From JADFAK01 sp047615865 (GTDB lineage Bacteria > Bacteroidota > Bacteroidia > Flavobacteriales_D > Sanyastnellaceae): 25,790 nt of DNA. Within the stretch, counting starts at the first letter, position 1, and each line of letters starts with the position of its first letter. The position numbers and the translations under genes were made by a program. The notes beneath the pieces were generated by a model. The model was not told the DNA's origin. It ran no database searches and saw only the letters and a program-made list of their open reading frames with translations. The stretch covers positions 1-25,790 of the forward strand of contig JBLHIB010000037.1 of NCBI GenBank assembly GCA_047615865.1, in the 5' to 3' direction. Shown here piece by piece: positions 8,116 through 16,918 of the stretch.

Positions 8116-9049
8116 ATTTCTCAAAATAGGCTTGTTAGTGGCTTTGGCCGCTGTTGTTGTGCTGTATGCCTTCATGTTCGTAGTTAACGAAACTCAGCAG
8201 GTCGTTGTAACTGAATTTGGAAAGCCCGTCGGTGAGGCTATTACTGAGCCTGGGATCTATTTCAAAGTGCCTTTTATTCAGAAAGCCAACTTCTTCGATA
8301 AGCGTTTTCTCGAGTGGGACGGCGATCAAGCGGAGGTTCAAACGCAAGAAAAACAATCGATTTTTGTCGATACGTATGCCCGTTGGCAAATCACGGATCC
8401 GCTTCAGTTCTTCAAACGATTGACAAACGAACGTGGGGCTCAATCACGTATTGATGATATCCTCGACGGTGAGACCAAAGATCATATCGCCAAGAACAAT
8501 ATTCGAGATTTGGTGCGTTCAACGAACCGTGAAGCAGTCCAATCTGAATTGATGGAAGGTGAAATCCAGGACTCCTTGGTTATGATCGAGGTGGGTAGAG
8601 CACAAATTCAGGACGATATCCTGAGTTCGGCCAACTTGCAAGCTGCGGACCTAGGAATAGTTATTCTCGACTTTCGTTTCAAACGGATCAATTATGTTCA
8701 GGATGTGAAAGATCAGGTATATGAAAGAATGAAAAGTGAGCGTTATAGAATTGCCGACAAATTTCGTTCTGAAGGTCAAGGTGAGGCCTCTCGTATCAAC
8801 GGTGAAAAGGAACGCGAACTCAAGACTATCCAGTCAGAAGCTTTTAGAACTGCCGAGGAAATTAAAGGTAAGGCAGATGCCGAGGCCGCAGCAATTTATG
8901 CTTCAGCTTATGGTAAGTCTTCAATGGCCAAAGACTTGTACGGATTTCTGAAATCGATGGAGACTTTTGAAAAGACTTTCGATGGGCAGACTTCTGTAAT
9001 TCTTTCTACTGATAGCGATCTCTTCAAATATTTGAAAGAAATGAAGTAA
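8105..9049 (+). CDS. hflC: SPFH-domain membrane protease regulator HflC
   Basis: This is the partner of HflK. The 314-residue protein has an N-terminal membrane anchor (about 6-27), then an SPFH domain with NETQQVVVTEFGKPVGEAIT, GIYFKVPFIQ and the HflC-type TYARWQITDPLQFFK. A helical stretch follows with RMKSERYRIADKFRSEGQGE and the Ala/Glu-rich DAEAAAIYASAYG. The C-terminus retains the FLKSMETFEKTF region typical of HflC. The start ATG at 8105 lies inside the last codons of hflK. No further gene follows in the operon: downstream is a dead hydrolase. Confidence 0.94.
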   Translation: MKNKFLKIGLLVALAAVVVLYAFMFVVNETQQVVVTEFGKPVGEAITEPGIYFKVPFIQKANFFDKRFLEWDGDQAEVQTQEKQSIFVDTYARWQITDPLQFFKRLTNERGAQSRIDDILDGETKDHIAKNNIRDLVRSTNREAVQSELMEGEIQDSLVMIEVGRAQIQDDILSSANLQAADLGIVILDFRFKRINYVQDVKDQVYERMKSERYRIADKFRSEGQGEASRINGEKERELKTIQSEAFRTAEEIKGKADAEAAAIYASAYGKSSMAKDLYGFLKSMETFEKTFDGQTSVILSTDSDLFKYLKEMK

Positions 9050-9079
9050 GGCTTTTGAGCCGCAGACAATGTCTCTAGT

Positions 9080-10078
9080 ATGATTAGAGTTGGTTTGTTT
9101 CATCTTTTGCTGGGAATATTTTCATCGCTATAGGGAGTTGCCCAATGTGCCGAAGACTTGGGGATGTATGATCATTTCCAAATAGAATTGGACAAGGATA
9201 CGATCGAATAACATATCTATTGCCCCAAAGGTTTGGATGCTGTTTCAACTGCGCTGGTTTTTATTCTAGTTTCTGGCGCTGAACCATTGTTTCAAGTTGA
9301 GCGAACTGAAGAAGGATTGTTCATGATGAGCTCCGTTCCCTTCTCTGAAGCCAGTCTGTCCGATAGTTATGCTTTAGTTCTGGTGTTTAAAAGAGGCGTT
9401 CCATTTTGTGCTCAAAAAGGTGAATAGTTTGAGATTCCCAAGGCTTTTTATTCAAACGAAAGTTTGTCCAAAAGGGCGGCCAGAAAAAGCGATGTAATTG
9501 ATCATTTGATCAGTACTACCGTAGGCCGATCGGTGAAAGTTGTGGTATTGGGCCACTCTGAAGGAAGCGATGTTGTGCCAAGTTGGGCGTCATAAATGAT
9601 CAGGTATCCAGCATCGGGTTTTGGTCCTGGGAGGCAATACCCAGCTGGTCGACTTTACCTTGTTTATTAGAAAGGACGTGCAATCCGGGTTGATATCTGA
9701 ATAAGAAGGAGTCCTTCAAATGGATGATTTGTTTCAACAGTACGGCGATATCATGACCAAGCCAAATTACATTGAAGACTTTTGGCAAGGACATACATAC
9801 CAAAGGTGGTCTGGCTTCTCCGATGCGCCTATCGATAACCTACTTCAAATAAATGTGCACATTTTGGTAGCGGTTGGAACTGCCGATCAATCGGTCCCTG
9901 TGGAGTCGGCCTACTTGATTCCTGTCGAGTTTCGACGGTACGGCAAGACCAACCTCACTTTACGGCCTACCCAGGGCTAGATCATTTCTTCGGAAAAGCG
10001 CTTGAAAATGGGGGCTATGAAGATCATTTGGGAGAGGTGTTTTATGCTTTTTTGAAGTGGGTTGAAGCCCAAGATTAG
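9080..10078 (+). pseudogene. Heavily decayed secreted alpha/beta hydrolase
   Basis: The ancestral protein can be followed through three changes of frame. From ATG 9080: signal peptide MIRVGLFHLLLGIFSSL, TAG 9131, a mature N-terminus, TAA 9209, HIYCPKGLDAV, GVPFCAQ, TAG 9425, then FEIPKAFYSNESLSKRAA and the nucleophile elbow VVVLGHSEGSDVV (about 9542-9577). A shift near 9578 gives KLGVINDQVSSIGFWSW, and another near 9630 gives GGNTQLVDFTLFIRKDV. TAA 9702 follows, then GHTYQRWSGFSDAP and LVAVGTADQSVPVESAYL (acid residue). A last shift just before 9965 gives AYPGLDHFFGKALENGG (catalytic His), ending at TAG 10076. All three catalytic motifs (GHSEG, Asp, His) are legible, so the family call is firm, but four nonsense codons and three frameshifts rule out a product. 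Confidence 0.88.
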
Positions 10079-10185
10079 GGACTTGTTTCCTTGGCCCCAT
10101 TCAATCATAGAGCAGAGTTCCTCATTCCGTCCATTTTTGATCTATTGTTGGTAATTTATTTAACCAATCCATCTATTCCATTCGC

Positions 10186-10193
10186 TACCTTTG
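10186..10193 (+). promoter_or_regulatory. -7 promoter core of the FTCD gene
   Basis: TACCTTTG is an exact match to TAnnTTTG and lies 17 nt before ATG 10211, implying a very short leader. I see no TTG at the expected -33 distance. The position supports ATG 10211 as the start rather than an in-frame alternative at 10091. Confidence 0.45.
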
Positions 10194-10210
10194 CGTCCAA
10201 ATTTCAGACC

Positions 10211-11911
10211 ATGAATCGTCAGCTAATAGAGTGCGTGCCCAATATTTCAGAAGGACGCGATACAGAAAAGATCAAAGCTATATATTCAGTTGTAGAGACC
10301 GTTGATGGTGTCAAACTGTTGGATGTTGATCCCGGTAAATCTACCAACCGAACGGTAATCACTTTTGTCGGTGAGCCAGGGCCAGTTATAGAAGCCGCTT
10401 TTCTGCTCATTAAAAAAGCTGCTGAATTGATCGACATGAAGAAGCATTCGGGGGAGCATCCTCGCATGGGAGCTACCGACGTATGTCCATTGATTCCTGT
10501 GTCTAACATTACGATGGAGGAAGTGATTCCATTTGCACATCAACTAGGCAAGCGTATTGGGGAAGAACTCGGTATCCCCGGGTATTTTTATGAGTCGGCG
10601 GCGCTTATCCCTGAGCGAGCAAATCTCGCTTTTTGCCGCAAAGGTGAATATGAAGGATTGAAGAAAATTAGTGAGCCAAAGTGGAAGCCCGATTTCGGAC
10701 CTGCTGAGTTCAACGATAGAGCGAAGGGAAGCGGTGCAACTGCGGTTGGAGCGCGTGATTTTCTGGTTGCTTACAATGTGAATTTGAATACGACTTCAGC
10801 CCGCCGGGCAAATGCTATTGCTTTCGATATGAGAGAGGCCGGTAGAATCCTTCGAGAAGGTGACCCACTCACAGGAAAGCAGGTCATGGATGAAAATGGC
10901 GAACCAAAAAGAGTACCAGGCTCACTCAAGTGTGTAAAAGGAATTGGTTGGTTTATTGAAGAGTACGGCATTGCTCAGCTCTCGTTGAACCTAACCAATA
11001 TCAGTGTCACTCCAGTTCACGTTGCATTCGATGAAGCAGTAAAGAAGTCGGCCGAACGTGGAATACGCGTTACCGGAAGCGAGGTCGTTGGTCTATTGCC
11101 ACTTAAAGTTCTCACCGAAGCCGCAGATTACTACTTGATCAAACAAGAGCGTTCGCTGGGTATCTCGGAAGCAGAGAAAGTTAAGATTGCCGTAAAGTCT
11201 ATGGGAATGGATGACTTGGCTGCTTTCAATCCTAGAGAGAAGATTATTGAGTATCTAATCCAAGATATGGATAAAGGCAACAAGAAACTGATCGACTTAT
11301 CGTTGACAGATTTTGCCAACGAAACTTCTTCTGAGAGCCCGGCTCCTGGAGGTGGTTCGATCGCAGCCTATAGTGGTGCTTTAGGTGTTGCTTTAGGAAC
11401 TATGGTGGCAAATCTTTCGGCGCACAAGCGCGGGTGGGATGATCGATGGGAAGAGTTCAGTGACTGGGCAGTTCGTGGTCTAGCGCATCAAAACAAGTTG
11501 ATGAACTTGGTGGATGAAGACACAAATGCTTTCAATAAGATCATCGATGCAGTGCGCATGCCAAAAGGTTCGGCAGAAGAGAAAGCAACACGTCATCAAG
11601 CGATGCAAGATGCTACGAAATATGCTGTCGAAGTTCCATTGGATGTAGCAAGGACATGCTTGGATTCAATGCACGTCATGAAGGCTATGGCCGATGAAGG
11701 AAACCCCAATTCAGTCACTGACGCAGGAGTGGGAGGTATGTGCGCACGGACAGGTGTGCTCGGAGCTGTTATGAATGCCAAGATCAACATCAAGGACCTA
11801 GATGATAAAGTATACGTGCAGCAAGTGTTGACCGAATGCGCCCAGCTGGTTGATGTTGCAGAGGCCATGGAAAGGGAAATTCGCGATATCGTGGATGCTA
11901 AGACGGCCTAG
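10211..11911 (+). CDS. ftcD: Bifunctional formimidoyltransferase-cyclodeaminase
   Basis: The enzyme transfers the formimino group from formiminoglutamate (end of the five-step histidine degradation route) to tetrahydrofolate, then releases ammonia to give 5,10-methenyl-THF. It has 566 residues, close to the usual fused length. The N-terminus MNRQLIECVPNISEGRD is the family signature, and HSGEHPRMGATDVCPLIPV holds the catalytic His (His83, human His82). The formiminotransferase domain runs to about residue 330. A linker leads to the helical cyclodeaminase domain (about 360-560) with ESPAPGGGSIAAYSGALG near residue 378. The upstream in-frame extension to 10091 is not family-like and crosses the promoter core, so ATG 10211 is preferred. 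No hutH, hutU or hutI is visible nearby. Confidence 0.95.
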   Translation: MNRQLIECVPNISEGRDTEKIKAIYSVVETVDGVKLLDVDPGKSTNRTVITFVGEPGPVIEAAFLLIKKAAELIDMKKHSGEHPRMGATDVCPLIPVSNITMEEVIPFAHQLGKRIGEELGIPGYFYESAALIPERANLAFCRKGEYEGLKKISEPKWKPDFGPAEFNDRAKGSGATAVGARDFLVAYNVNLNTTSARRANAIAFDMREAGRILREGDPLTGKQVMDENGEPKRVPGSLKCVKGIGWFIEEYGIAQLSLNLTNISVTPVHVAFDEAVKKSAERGIRVTGSEVVGLLPLKVLTEAADYYLIKQERSLGISEAEKVKIAVKSMGMDDLAAFNPREKIIEYLIQDMDKGNKKLIDLSLTDFANETSSESPAPGGGSIAAYSGALGVALGTMVANLSAHKRGWDDRWEEFSDWAVRGLAHQNKLMNLVDEDTNAFNKIIDAVRMPKGSAEEKATRHQAMQDATKYAVEVPLDVARTCLDSMHVMKAMADEGNPNSVTDAGVGGMCARTGVLGAVMNAKINIKDLDDKVYVQQVLTECAQLVDVAEAMEREIRDIVDAKTA

Positions 11912-12188
11912 AACAAGCTGAATATTGCATCGTATTTGCCGATAGGCTAAAATGTTTCTAAACCTAAAGTCGTTTTTAAGGTGGGGAAATGTTTCTCAAA
12001 TTGTATGAATATTGAGCCATTGCCCTTTCTATGCGCCAGGTCAATGGCTATTATGCCAAGATCAGGACTTCAATGGATGTTTTGTAGCCTTTTCCTACAA
12101 AAAAGGAAACCTTTTCATCGCGCATAAGTTCAACGTATTGAGACATTTAGCGAATGTTTTCAATGTATATTTCGACCAAGGTAAATAA
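11912..12188. other. Intergenic stretch with an inverted repeat
   Basis: No gene is seen. A perfect 8-bp inverted repeat, AGCCATTG (12015-12022) and CAATGGCT (12042-12049), could form a stem with a 19-nt loop. No T-run follows it, so it is not a standard intrinsic terminator. TATATTTC (12166-12173) is a one-mismatch -7-like element that may serve the next gene. Confidence 0.35.
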
Positions 12189-14486
12189 GTGACAGCAGCT
12201 GCAGCAACTATATCGACACGTCAACGAATTGAAAGAATTCTATACTTCTTTCCTTTTCAACTTGTGCTGCTTCATCTTAAGAAAAATCACTTTCTCCTCT
12301 TCTTCTGGATTTTATTGTTTGGTGTTACCCAAGGGTTTATTGGACTCAAATATGGCGTTTGGCATCAATTTCTGTTTCCGGAATACATGGGAGAGACTGG
12401 ACCGCTTTCATTCATGCTGTTGGGATTTTCCTTCGGAGGTTTTATTTTAGCCTTTAATCTTTACACCTATATTTTGCACGGGTTTCGCTTTCCTTTCATC
12501 GTGACTTTGAGCAGACCGTTCGTCAAATTCAGTATCAATAATTTTGTTATTCCGGCCATCTACTTGCTTTGTTTTGTGTATTGGACTGTACAATACCAAA
12601 AGCAACAGGAGATTCTTGAAAACTGGACTATTGCAAAGAATGTGCTCTCCATGTTTTTTGGAGTTATCCTCTTTCTAGTTTTGTCCAGTGCGTATTTTAT
12701 CACAACGAATAAGTCGATCAAGAACTTCATAAAGCCTGACTCAACGGCGGCCAAAAACAAGAAAAATCAAAAGGAAACTTTCATTAAATCACCGTTACAT
12801 AAAGACCGAAAATGGTATCAAATTAGGCAGATATCCCAGCGCTGGAGAGTAGAGACGTATATGTCGGGATTCAATCGGATTGCCCTGGCCCGAAAGGGAG
12901 ACCATTACGATAAAGAAGTCTTGCACAAGGTTTTCGCACAGAATCATGTCAATGCCTCATTCTTCGAAATTGCTCTGGTCATCACGTTTATTATGGTCGG
13001 CTCTTTTCGTGAAAGTCAATATTTTTTGATTCCTGCTGGGGCGAGCGTAGTGTTGTTTTTCACTATGATGCTTATGGTCACAAGTGCCGTGTTTTCTTAC
13101 ATACGAGGATGGACACTTACGGTCCTTATATTGGTCTTTGTTTTGGTCAACAATTCATTCAATGATCTGCCGCTTCTGAATGTCCCTAACCATGCGTATG
13201 GTTTGGATTACAGGCATGAAAAAGCCCAGTATTCACCATCTCTCCATTTAGCTCCTTCGATTACGGATAGTTTGGCTCAGTCTGATCATGCCAGCACCAT
13301 CGATATATTGGAAAATTGGCTTGATAAACAAGCTCTTAGAGGAAACTATAAGCCTAAGCTAGTGCTGTTGAATTGCAGTGGCGGCGGACTAAGATCATCT
13401 TTGTGGACCATGAAGAGCTTGCTCACGGCCGACAGCTTGCTTGATGGTCAGCTCATGAATAATATCGTTTTGATGACCGGAAGTTCAGGAGGAGTTATCG
13501 GCGCGGCCTATGCGCGGGAGCTATTCCACATGCAGCAGAAAGGAGATATTGACATGTACGATCCGCAGTACATCGAGAACATGGGACACGACTTATTGAA
13601 TCCTGTTATTTTCACAATAGCTACCAACGACTTTTTCATACGTTATCAGAAATTTGAAGAAGGTGGAAACACATATACGAAGGACAGAGGGTATGCCTTT
13701 GAGAAACAATTCAATATCAATACTGGCAATGTCTTGAACAAAAGGCTTATCGACTATGCCAAGCCCGAGCGAGAAGCGATTATCCCAATGCTTGTTATGT
13801 CGCCGACAATAGTAAAAGACGGCAGGAGGATGATTATCTCAGCCCAGCCTATGTCCTACCTTACGCGCAATGAACCGATGGCAAATGTGCATTCCGACCC
13901 AGGACAGGAAGATGTGGAATTTATCCGTCTCTTTGAAAAGCAACAGGCCACAAATTTGAGATTTACGAGCGCGCTCAGAATGAATGCGACTTTTCCATAC
14001 GTTCTGCCTATGGTGACTTTGCCTTCCAATCCTCCTATCGATGTCATGGATGCTGGTCTTCGAGATAATTTTGGATCCAAAACTTCCATGCAATTTTTGT
14101 ACACCTTCAAGGACTGGATCAATGAACATACAAGTGGGGTAGTAATTGTGCAGACCAGAGATATTCAAAAGGGATTTGAAGCCGAAGAGTCTGAACCAAG
14201 CATGCTATCTCAATTCACAGCACCACTTGGCACGGTCTATGGAAACTTCACCAAGATTCAAGATTACAACAGCGATCAAATGATGCGCTATCTTTCGGCT
14301 TGGTTGGAGAATGATATCGACTTGGTCACCCTGCAGCTAAATCAAAATGCCGATTCGAAAATTTCCTTGAGTTGGCATTTGACTGAAGCTGAAAAGCGCC
14401 GCATTTTGTCGGCTGTTGAAGAGCCAGATTTCGATCAAGCTGTGGGCCGATTGCGCGTATTATTGGCTCCGCAAGAAAAAGAGTAA
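12189..14486 (+). CDS. Polytopic membrane protein with C-terminal patatin-like phospholipase domain
   Basis: The protein has 765 residues from a GTG placed directly after an in-frame TAA (12186-12188); no ATG comes before the first membrane segment. Four hydrophobic segments (about 34-53, 72-96, 117-135, 150-171), a charged loop (about 172-255) and three more (about 256-321) precede a patatin-like domain. That domain has the glycine-rich oxyanion loop in VLLNCSGGGLRSSLW (about 390), the nucleophile elbow TGSSGGVIGAAYAREL (Ser433) and the catalytic Asp in VMDAGLRDNFG (Asp621). The Ser-Asp dyad is complete, so acyl-hydrolase activity on membrane lipids is expected; the substrate is unknown. Having seven membrane spans before the hydrolase sets it apart from small secreted patatins. 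It is 64 nt upstream of cutC on the same strand. Confidence 0.87.
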   Translation: MTAAAATISTRQRIERILYFFPFQLVLLHLKKNHFLLFFWILLFGVTQGFIGLKYGVWHQFLFPEYMGETGPLSFMLLGFSFGGFILAFNLYTYILHGFRFPFIVTLSRPFVKFSINNFVIPAIYLLCFVYWTVQYQKQQEILENWTIAKNVLSMFFGVILFLVLSSAYFITTNKSIKNFIKPDSTAAKNKKNQKETFIKSPLHKDRKWYQIRQISQRWRVETYMSGFNRIALARKGDHYDKEVLHKVFAQNHVNASFFEIALVITFIMVGSFRESQYFLIPAGASVVLFFTMMLMVTSAVFSYIRGWTLTVLILVFVLVNNSFNDLPLLNVPNHAYGLDYRHEKAQYSPSLHLAPSITDSLAQSDHASTIDILENWLDKQALRGNYKPKLVLLNCSGGGLRSSLWTMKSLLTADSLLDGQLMNNIVLMTGSSGGVIGAAYARELFHMQQKGDIDMYDPQYIENMGHDLLNPVIFTIATNDFFIRYQKFEEGGNTYTKDRGYAFEKQFNINTGNVLNKRLIDYAKPEREAIIPMLVMSPTIVKDGRRMIISAQPMSYLTRNEPMANVHSDPGQEDVEFIRLFEKQQATNLRFTSALRMNATFPYVLPMVTLPSNPPIDVMDAGLRDNFGSKTSMQFLYTFKDWINEHTSGVVIVQTRDIQKGFEAEESEPSMLSQFTAPLGTVYGNFTKIQDYNSDQMMRYLSAWLENDIDLVTLQLNQNADSKISLSWHLTEAEKRRILSAVEEPDFDQAVGRLRVLLAPQEKE

Positions 14487-14501
14487 TACAGCTCCTCTTT
14501 C

Positions 14502-14533
14502 TTGTCAAAAATCCAATCATTTTATTTTATTTG
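14502..14533 (+). promoter_or_regulatory. Possible promoter of cutC
   Basis: TTG (14502-14504), 21 nt, then TTTATTTG (14526-14533), one mismatch from TAnnTTTG, lie just before ATG 14551. Read-through from the patatin gene is equally possible, so this is tentative. Confidence 0.3.
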
Positions 14534-14550
14534 TAACCACAAATTACACT

Positions 14551-15270
14551 ATGATTCTAGAAGCTTGTTGCCAGTCTGTACAGTCCTGCTTAAATGCCCA
14601 AAAAGGAGGGGCTTGGCGAGTAGAACTTTGTAGCGCTTTAGAATTGGGAGGACTATCTCCTTCATCTGCTACTATCCAACTTTCCAGACAGTACATCACA
14701 TTGCCCATAATGGTTCTGGTACGCCCAAGACCTGGTGATTTCGTGTATGATAGAATCGAAATTGCCAATATCAAGCGCGAAATAGAAAACTGTAAGATCA
14801 TGGGCATTGAAGGCGTCGTTATCGGTTTGCTTGAAGAAGATGGCACCGTACCTTACCAGTATCTAAAAGATCTTGTGAATGCTGCGCACCCTATGGAAGT
14901 GACTTTTCACCGTGCTTTTGATGTGTGCTCGGATCCATTCCAAGCTGTTGAGACCATCATTGAGGCGGGATGTTCTCGTATTTTGACTTCAGGTCAAAAA
15001 CCGAAGGCAATCGATGGAATTGACTTGATTGGTGATCTGAATGATAATTACGGGGAACAAATTGACTTCATGGTGGGAAGTGGTGTGAACGCGTCGAATA
15101 TCAAGCGGTTTGCCGACATTGGAATCAAAGAATTTCACATGAGTGGCAACGTAAAAATTGACCACGGAGTCAAATCCGACATCTTAGACTTAACGTACAC
15201 TGAAACCGATATTCAAGCCATCAAAGACGCCAAAGAGCTTATTCGTTCTTTGAGGTCGGGTAAGGAATAA
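14551..15270 (+). CDS. cutC: CutC family TIM-barrel protein
   Basis: This 239-residue protein belongs to the CutC family, historically linked to copper homeostasis; the direct biochemical role is unsettled. The family-defining stretches are present in order: MILEACCQSVQSCLNAQKGG, RVELCSALELGGLSPS, VLVRPRPGDFVY, GVVIGLLEEDGT, VTFHRAFDVCSDPFQAVE, RILTSGQKPKA and VGSGVNASNIKRF. I start at the ATG giving MILEACC because it matches the usual N-terminus. An earlier in-frame start at 14416 would overlap the upstream patatin gene by 71 nt with no family similarity. The last 32 nt overlap, on the opposite strand, the 3' end of the DUF389 gene. Confidence 0.94.
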   Translation: MILEACCQSVQSCLNAQKGGAWRVELCSALELGGLSPSSATIQLSRQYITLPIMVLVRPRPGDFVYDRIEIANIKREIENCKIMGIEGVVIGLLEEDGTVPYQYLKDLVNAAHPMEVTFHRAFDVCSDPFQAVETIIEAGCSRILTSGQKPKAIDGIDLIGDLNDNYGEQIDFMVGSGVNASNIKRFADIGIKEFHMSGNVKIDHGVKSDILDLTYTETDIQAIKDAKELIRSLRSGKE

Positions 15271-16687
15271 CCTGAATGTTCGGTTGAGTCAACCTCACCT
15301 GGAACCAATGAACCAATCGAGCTTGCAGTCGGTCACGTTGTTCCTCTGTCAAGTCGGCTTGCCAGTCTATGAGTAAAGTAGGCATCAATCGCTTGTTCCC
15401 GTCCCGATCCAATTCGAGATATTCGGCATACCCAGATCTAGTAATTTCTGGAAAGACGATGTGCGCTTCCTCTAAAATGCTCTTGGTCGCCTCATCCTTT
15501 TTTTCAAACTGTGCCAGCTGATACGTGAGCGTATCGACTTCCTGCTCCTTGCGATAGAGCATATCTTGAACCAATAGCCGATTTTGGGCAAAGCTCTTTT
15601 CTTGAATATCTGCCAGCACAGTGGTCATATCCTCATTTTGGAATATGACCAACTTGCATTTGTCTAGATTTTTCTCAGTCATTTGGTTCTTCCACTGCGC
15701 AATAGTGATTTCCGGAACAGTGGTTCCGACCAAAGCTACTTTTAAGACGTCCATAGAGTCGGTATGGATAGTTTCGAAATACGCGACAGAGGTAGGAGTT
15801 CCTTCAAGACCTTCTTTGATATGATTTACGAAGAGTTCCGTATTCTTGCGAAAAAATGATTCGGTTAACACCTGATAGAATGCAATGCCACTTGGAACGA
15901 CGGTTATTATAATGAATAACCATATGTACCTTTTTATCTTGGCCTCGCGAATTGGGTCTACAAATTCCTTGATAGGGAATTTCATGTAGCGGATATATAG
16001 GTAGGTCGGGACAGCGATAAATACCGAGTTGATGAAGAAAAGATAGAGGGCCCCGAATAGGTAGTCCATTTGCAAACTCGCAAGTCCGTATCCTGCAGTG
16101 CACAAAGGAGGCATAAGCGCAGTCGCGATAGCAACACCTGGGACAACATTGCTTTTCTGACTTCTAGAACCAGCTATTATTCCCGCAGCACCACCCAATA
16201 TGGCAATGGCGATCGCGGTTAAAACAGCGCTTCGGCGCGAAGCCAGTTCGGGAGTTACATTGACTACGGGGTTGATCAAGAAATAGACTGTCGAAATGAT
16301 CAAAGATATGGCAACAGCCAAACCAAAATTGGTCAGCGACCTTTTGAGCAAATCAAAATCATTGATACCCGCTGCCAAACCTATTCCGAGAATTGGTCCC
16401 ATGAGAGGAGAAATTAGCATGGCTCCGATTATAACTGCTACGTTATTTTCTCCAAGACCAATAGATGCGATCAAAGTTGAACACACCAAAATCCACGCCG
16501 CCGCACCTTTAAAGTCCACGTCACTGCGTATTCCCTCCAAAGTCGCAGCTTTATCAATACCACTTTTGAGACTCAGGACACTGCTCAAATATTTTTTGAG
16601 AGCAGACCAAGAAGCTTTGATACTTCTGGATGCATGTGCTTTTTGAGCTTGTCCTTTCGCTTCTTCAGATTGATTGTCGTCTTCCAT
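15239..16687 (-). CDS. DUF389 family polytopic membrane protein
   Basis: The protein has 482 residues: a polar N-terminus (1-50), then a hydrophobic core of about seven or eight spans (about 58-280) with the DUF389 signatures VIIGAMLISPLMGPILGIGL, AIAILGGAAGIIAGSRSQ and VPGVAIATALMPPLCTAGYG. A soluble C-terminal region follows (about 300-482) with a predicted coiled-coil stretch around 385-420. The Gly/Pro-rich half-helix motifs suggest a transporter or channel-like fold, but no substrate is established for the family. The gene is convergent with cutC and overlaps its end by 32 nt. Confidence 0.92.
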   Translation of the reverse strand: MEDDNQSEEAKGQAQKAHASRSIKASWSALKKYLSSVLSLKSGIDKAATLEGIRSDVDFKGAAAWILVCSTLIASIGLGENNVAVIIGAMLISPLMGPILGIGLAAGINDFDLLKRSLTNFGLAVAISLIISTVYFLINPVVNVTPELASRRSAVLTAIAIAILGGAAGIIAGSRSQKSNVVPGVAIATALMPPLCTAGYGLASLQMDYLFGALYLFFINSVFIAVPTYLYIRYMKFPIKEFVDPIREAKIKRYIWLFIIITVVPSGIAFYQVLTESFFRKNTELFVNHIKEGLEGTPTSVAYFETIHTDSMDVLKVALVGTTVPEITIAQWKNQMTEKNLDKCKLVIFQNEDMTTVLADIQEKSFAQNRLLVQDMLYRKEQEVDTLTYQLAQFEKKDEATKSILEEAHIVFPEITRSGYAEYLELDRDGNKRLMPTLLIDWQADLTEEQRDRLQARLVHWFQVRLTQPNIQVIPYPTSKNE

Positions 16688-16754
16688 GTCAGATCAAGTA
16701 TAGCGAATTGTTGCAACCTTTTGGAAAATAACGGTCTTTGAATTGCGACGATTC

Positions 16755-16779
16755 GGGTGTCCTGCTCAGCAGGGCATCC
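16755..16779. other. Strong 11-bp hairpin between divergent genes
   Basis: GGGTGTCCTGC (16755-16765), loop TCA, and GCAGGGCATCC (16769-16779) pair over 11 bp with two G-T wobbles when read as plus-strand RNA. A second small CCC/GGG inverted repeat follows directly (CCCCTTTTGGG). It sits between divergent starts (16687 minus, 16919 plus), 68-92 nt upstream of the DUF389 gene, so it is not a terminator for either. It could be a regulatory leader structure for the DUF389 gene or an operator-like palindrome. Confidence 0.5.
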
Positions 16780-16918
16780 CCCTTTTGGGTAGACTTAAGA
16801 TTATTTAACCTAGAAGAAATTCATTGAGCAAGAAAATTAGGTAGTATCGCATTACAGTTGTAACAAAACAAGGAACTAGTCTTCTTGTAGAAACAACATT
16901 GACTCTGGTTATTACATA

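Noticed and set aside
9593..9595. A further TAA in the hydrolase remnant, as a fifth nonsense codon
   Set aside because: At this point the ancestral frame has already shifted (KLGVINDQVSS reads through it), so the TAA is not in the ancestral frame and was not counted.
9080..10078. Stop codon read-through or an alternative code in the hydrolase region
   Set aside because: Both TAA and TAG interrupt the frame, and three frameshifts also occur. Intact genes nearby end normally at the same codons.
10091..10210. N-terminal extension of FTCD by 40 residues
   Set aside because: The extension is not family-like, the conserved N-terminus begins at ATG 10211, and a TAnnTTTG core lies within the extension.
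14416..14550. N-terminal extension of CutC overlapping the patatin gene
   Set aside because: CutC proteins begin at the MILEACC-like motif, and the extension is the out-of-frame end of the upstream gene.
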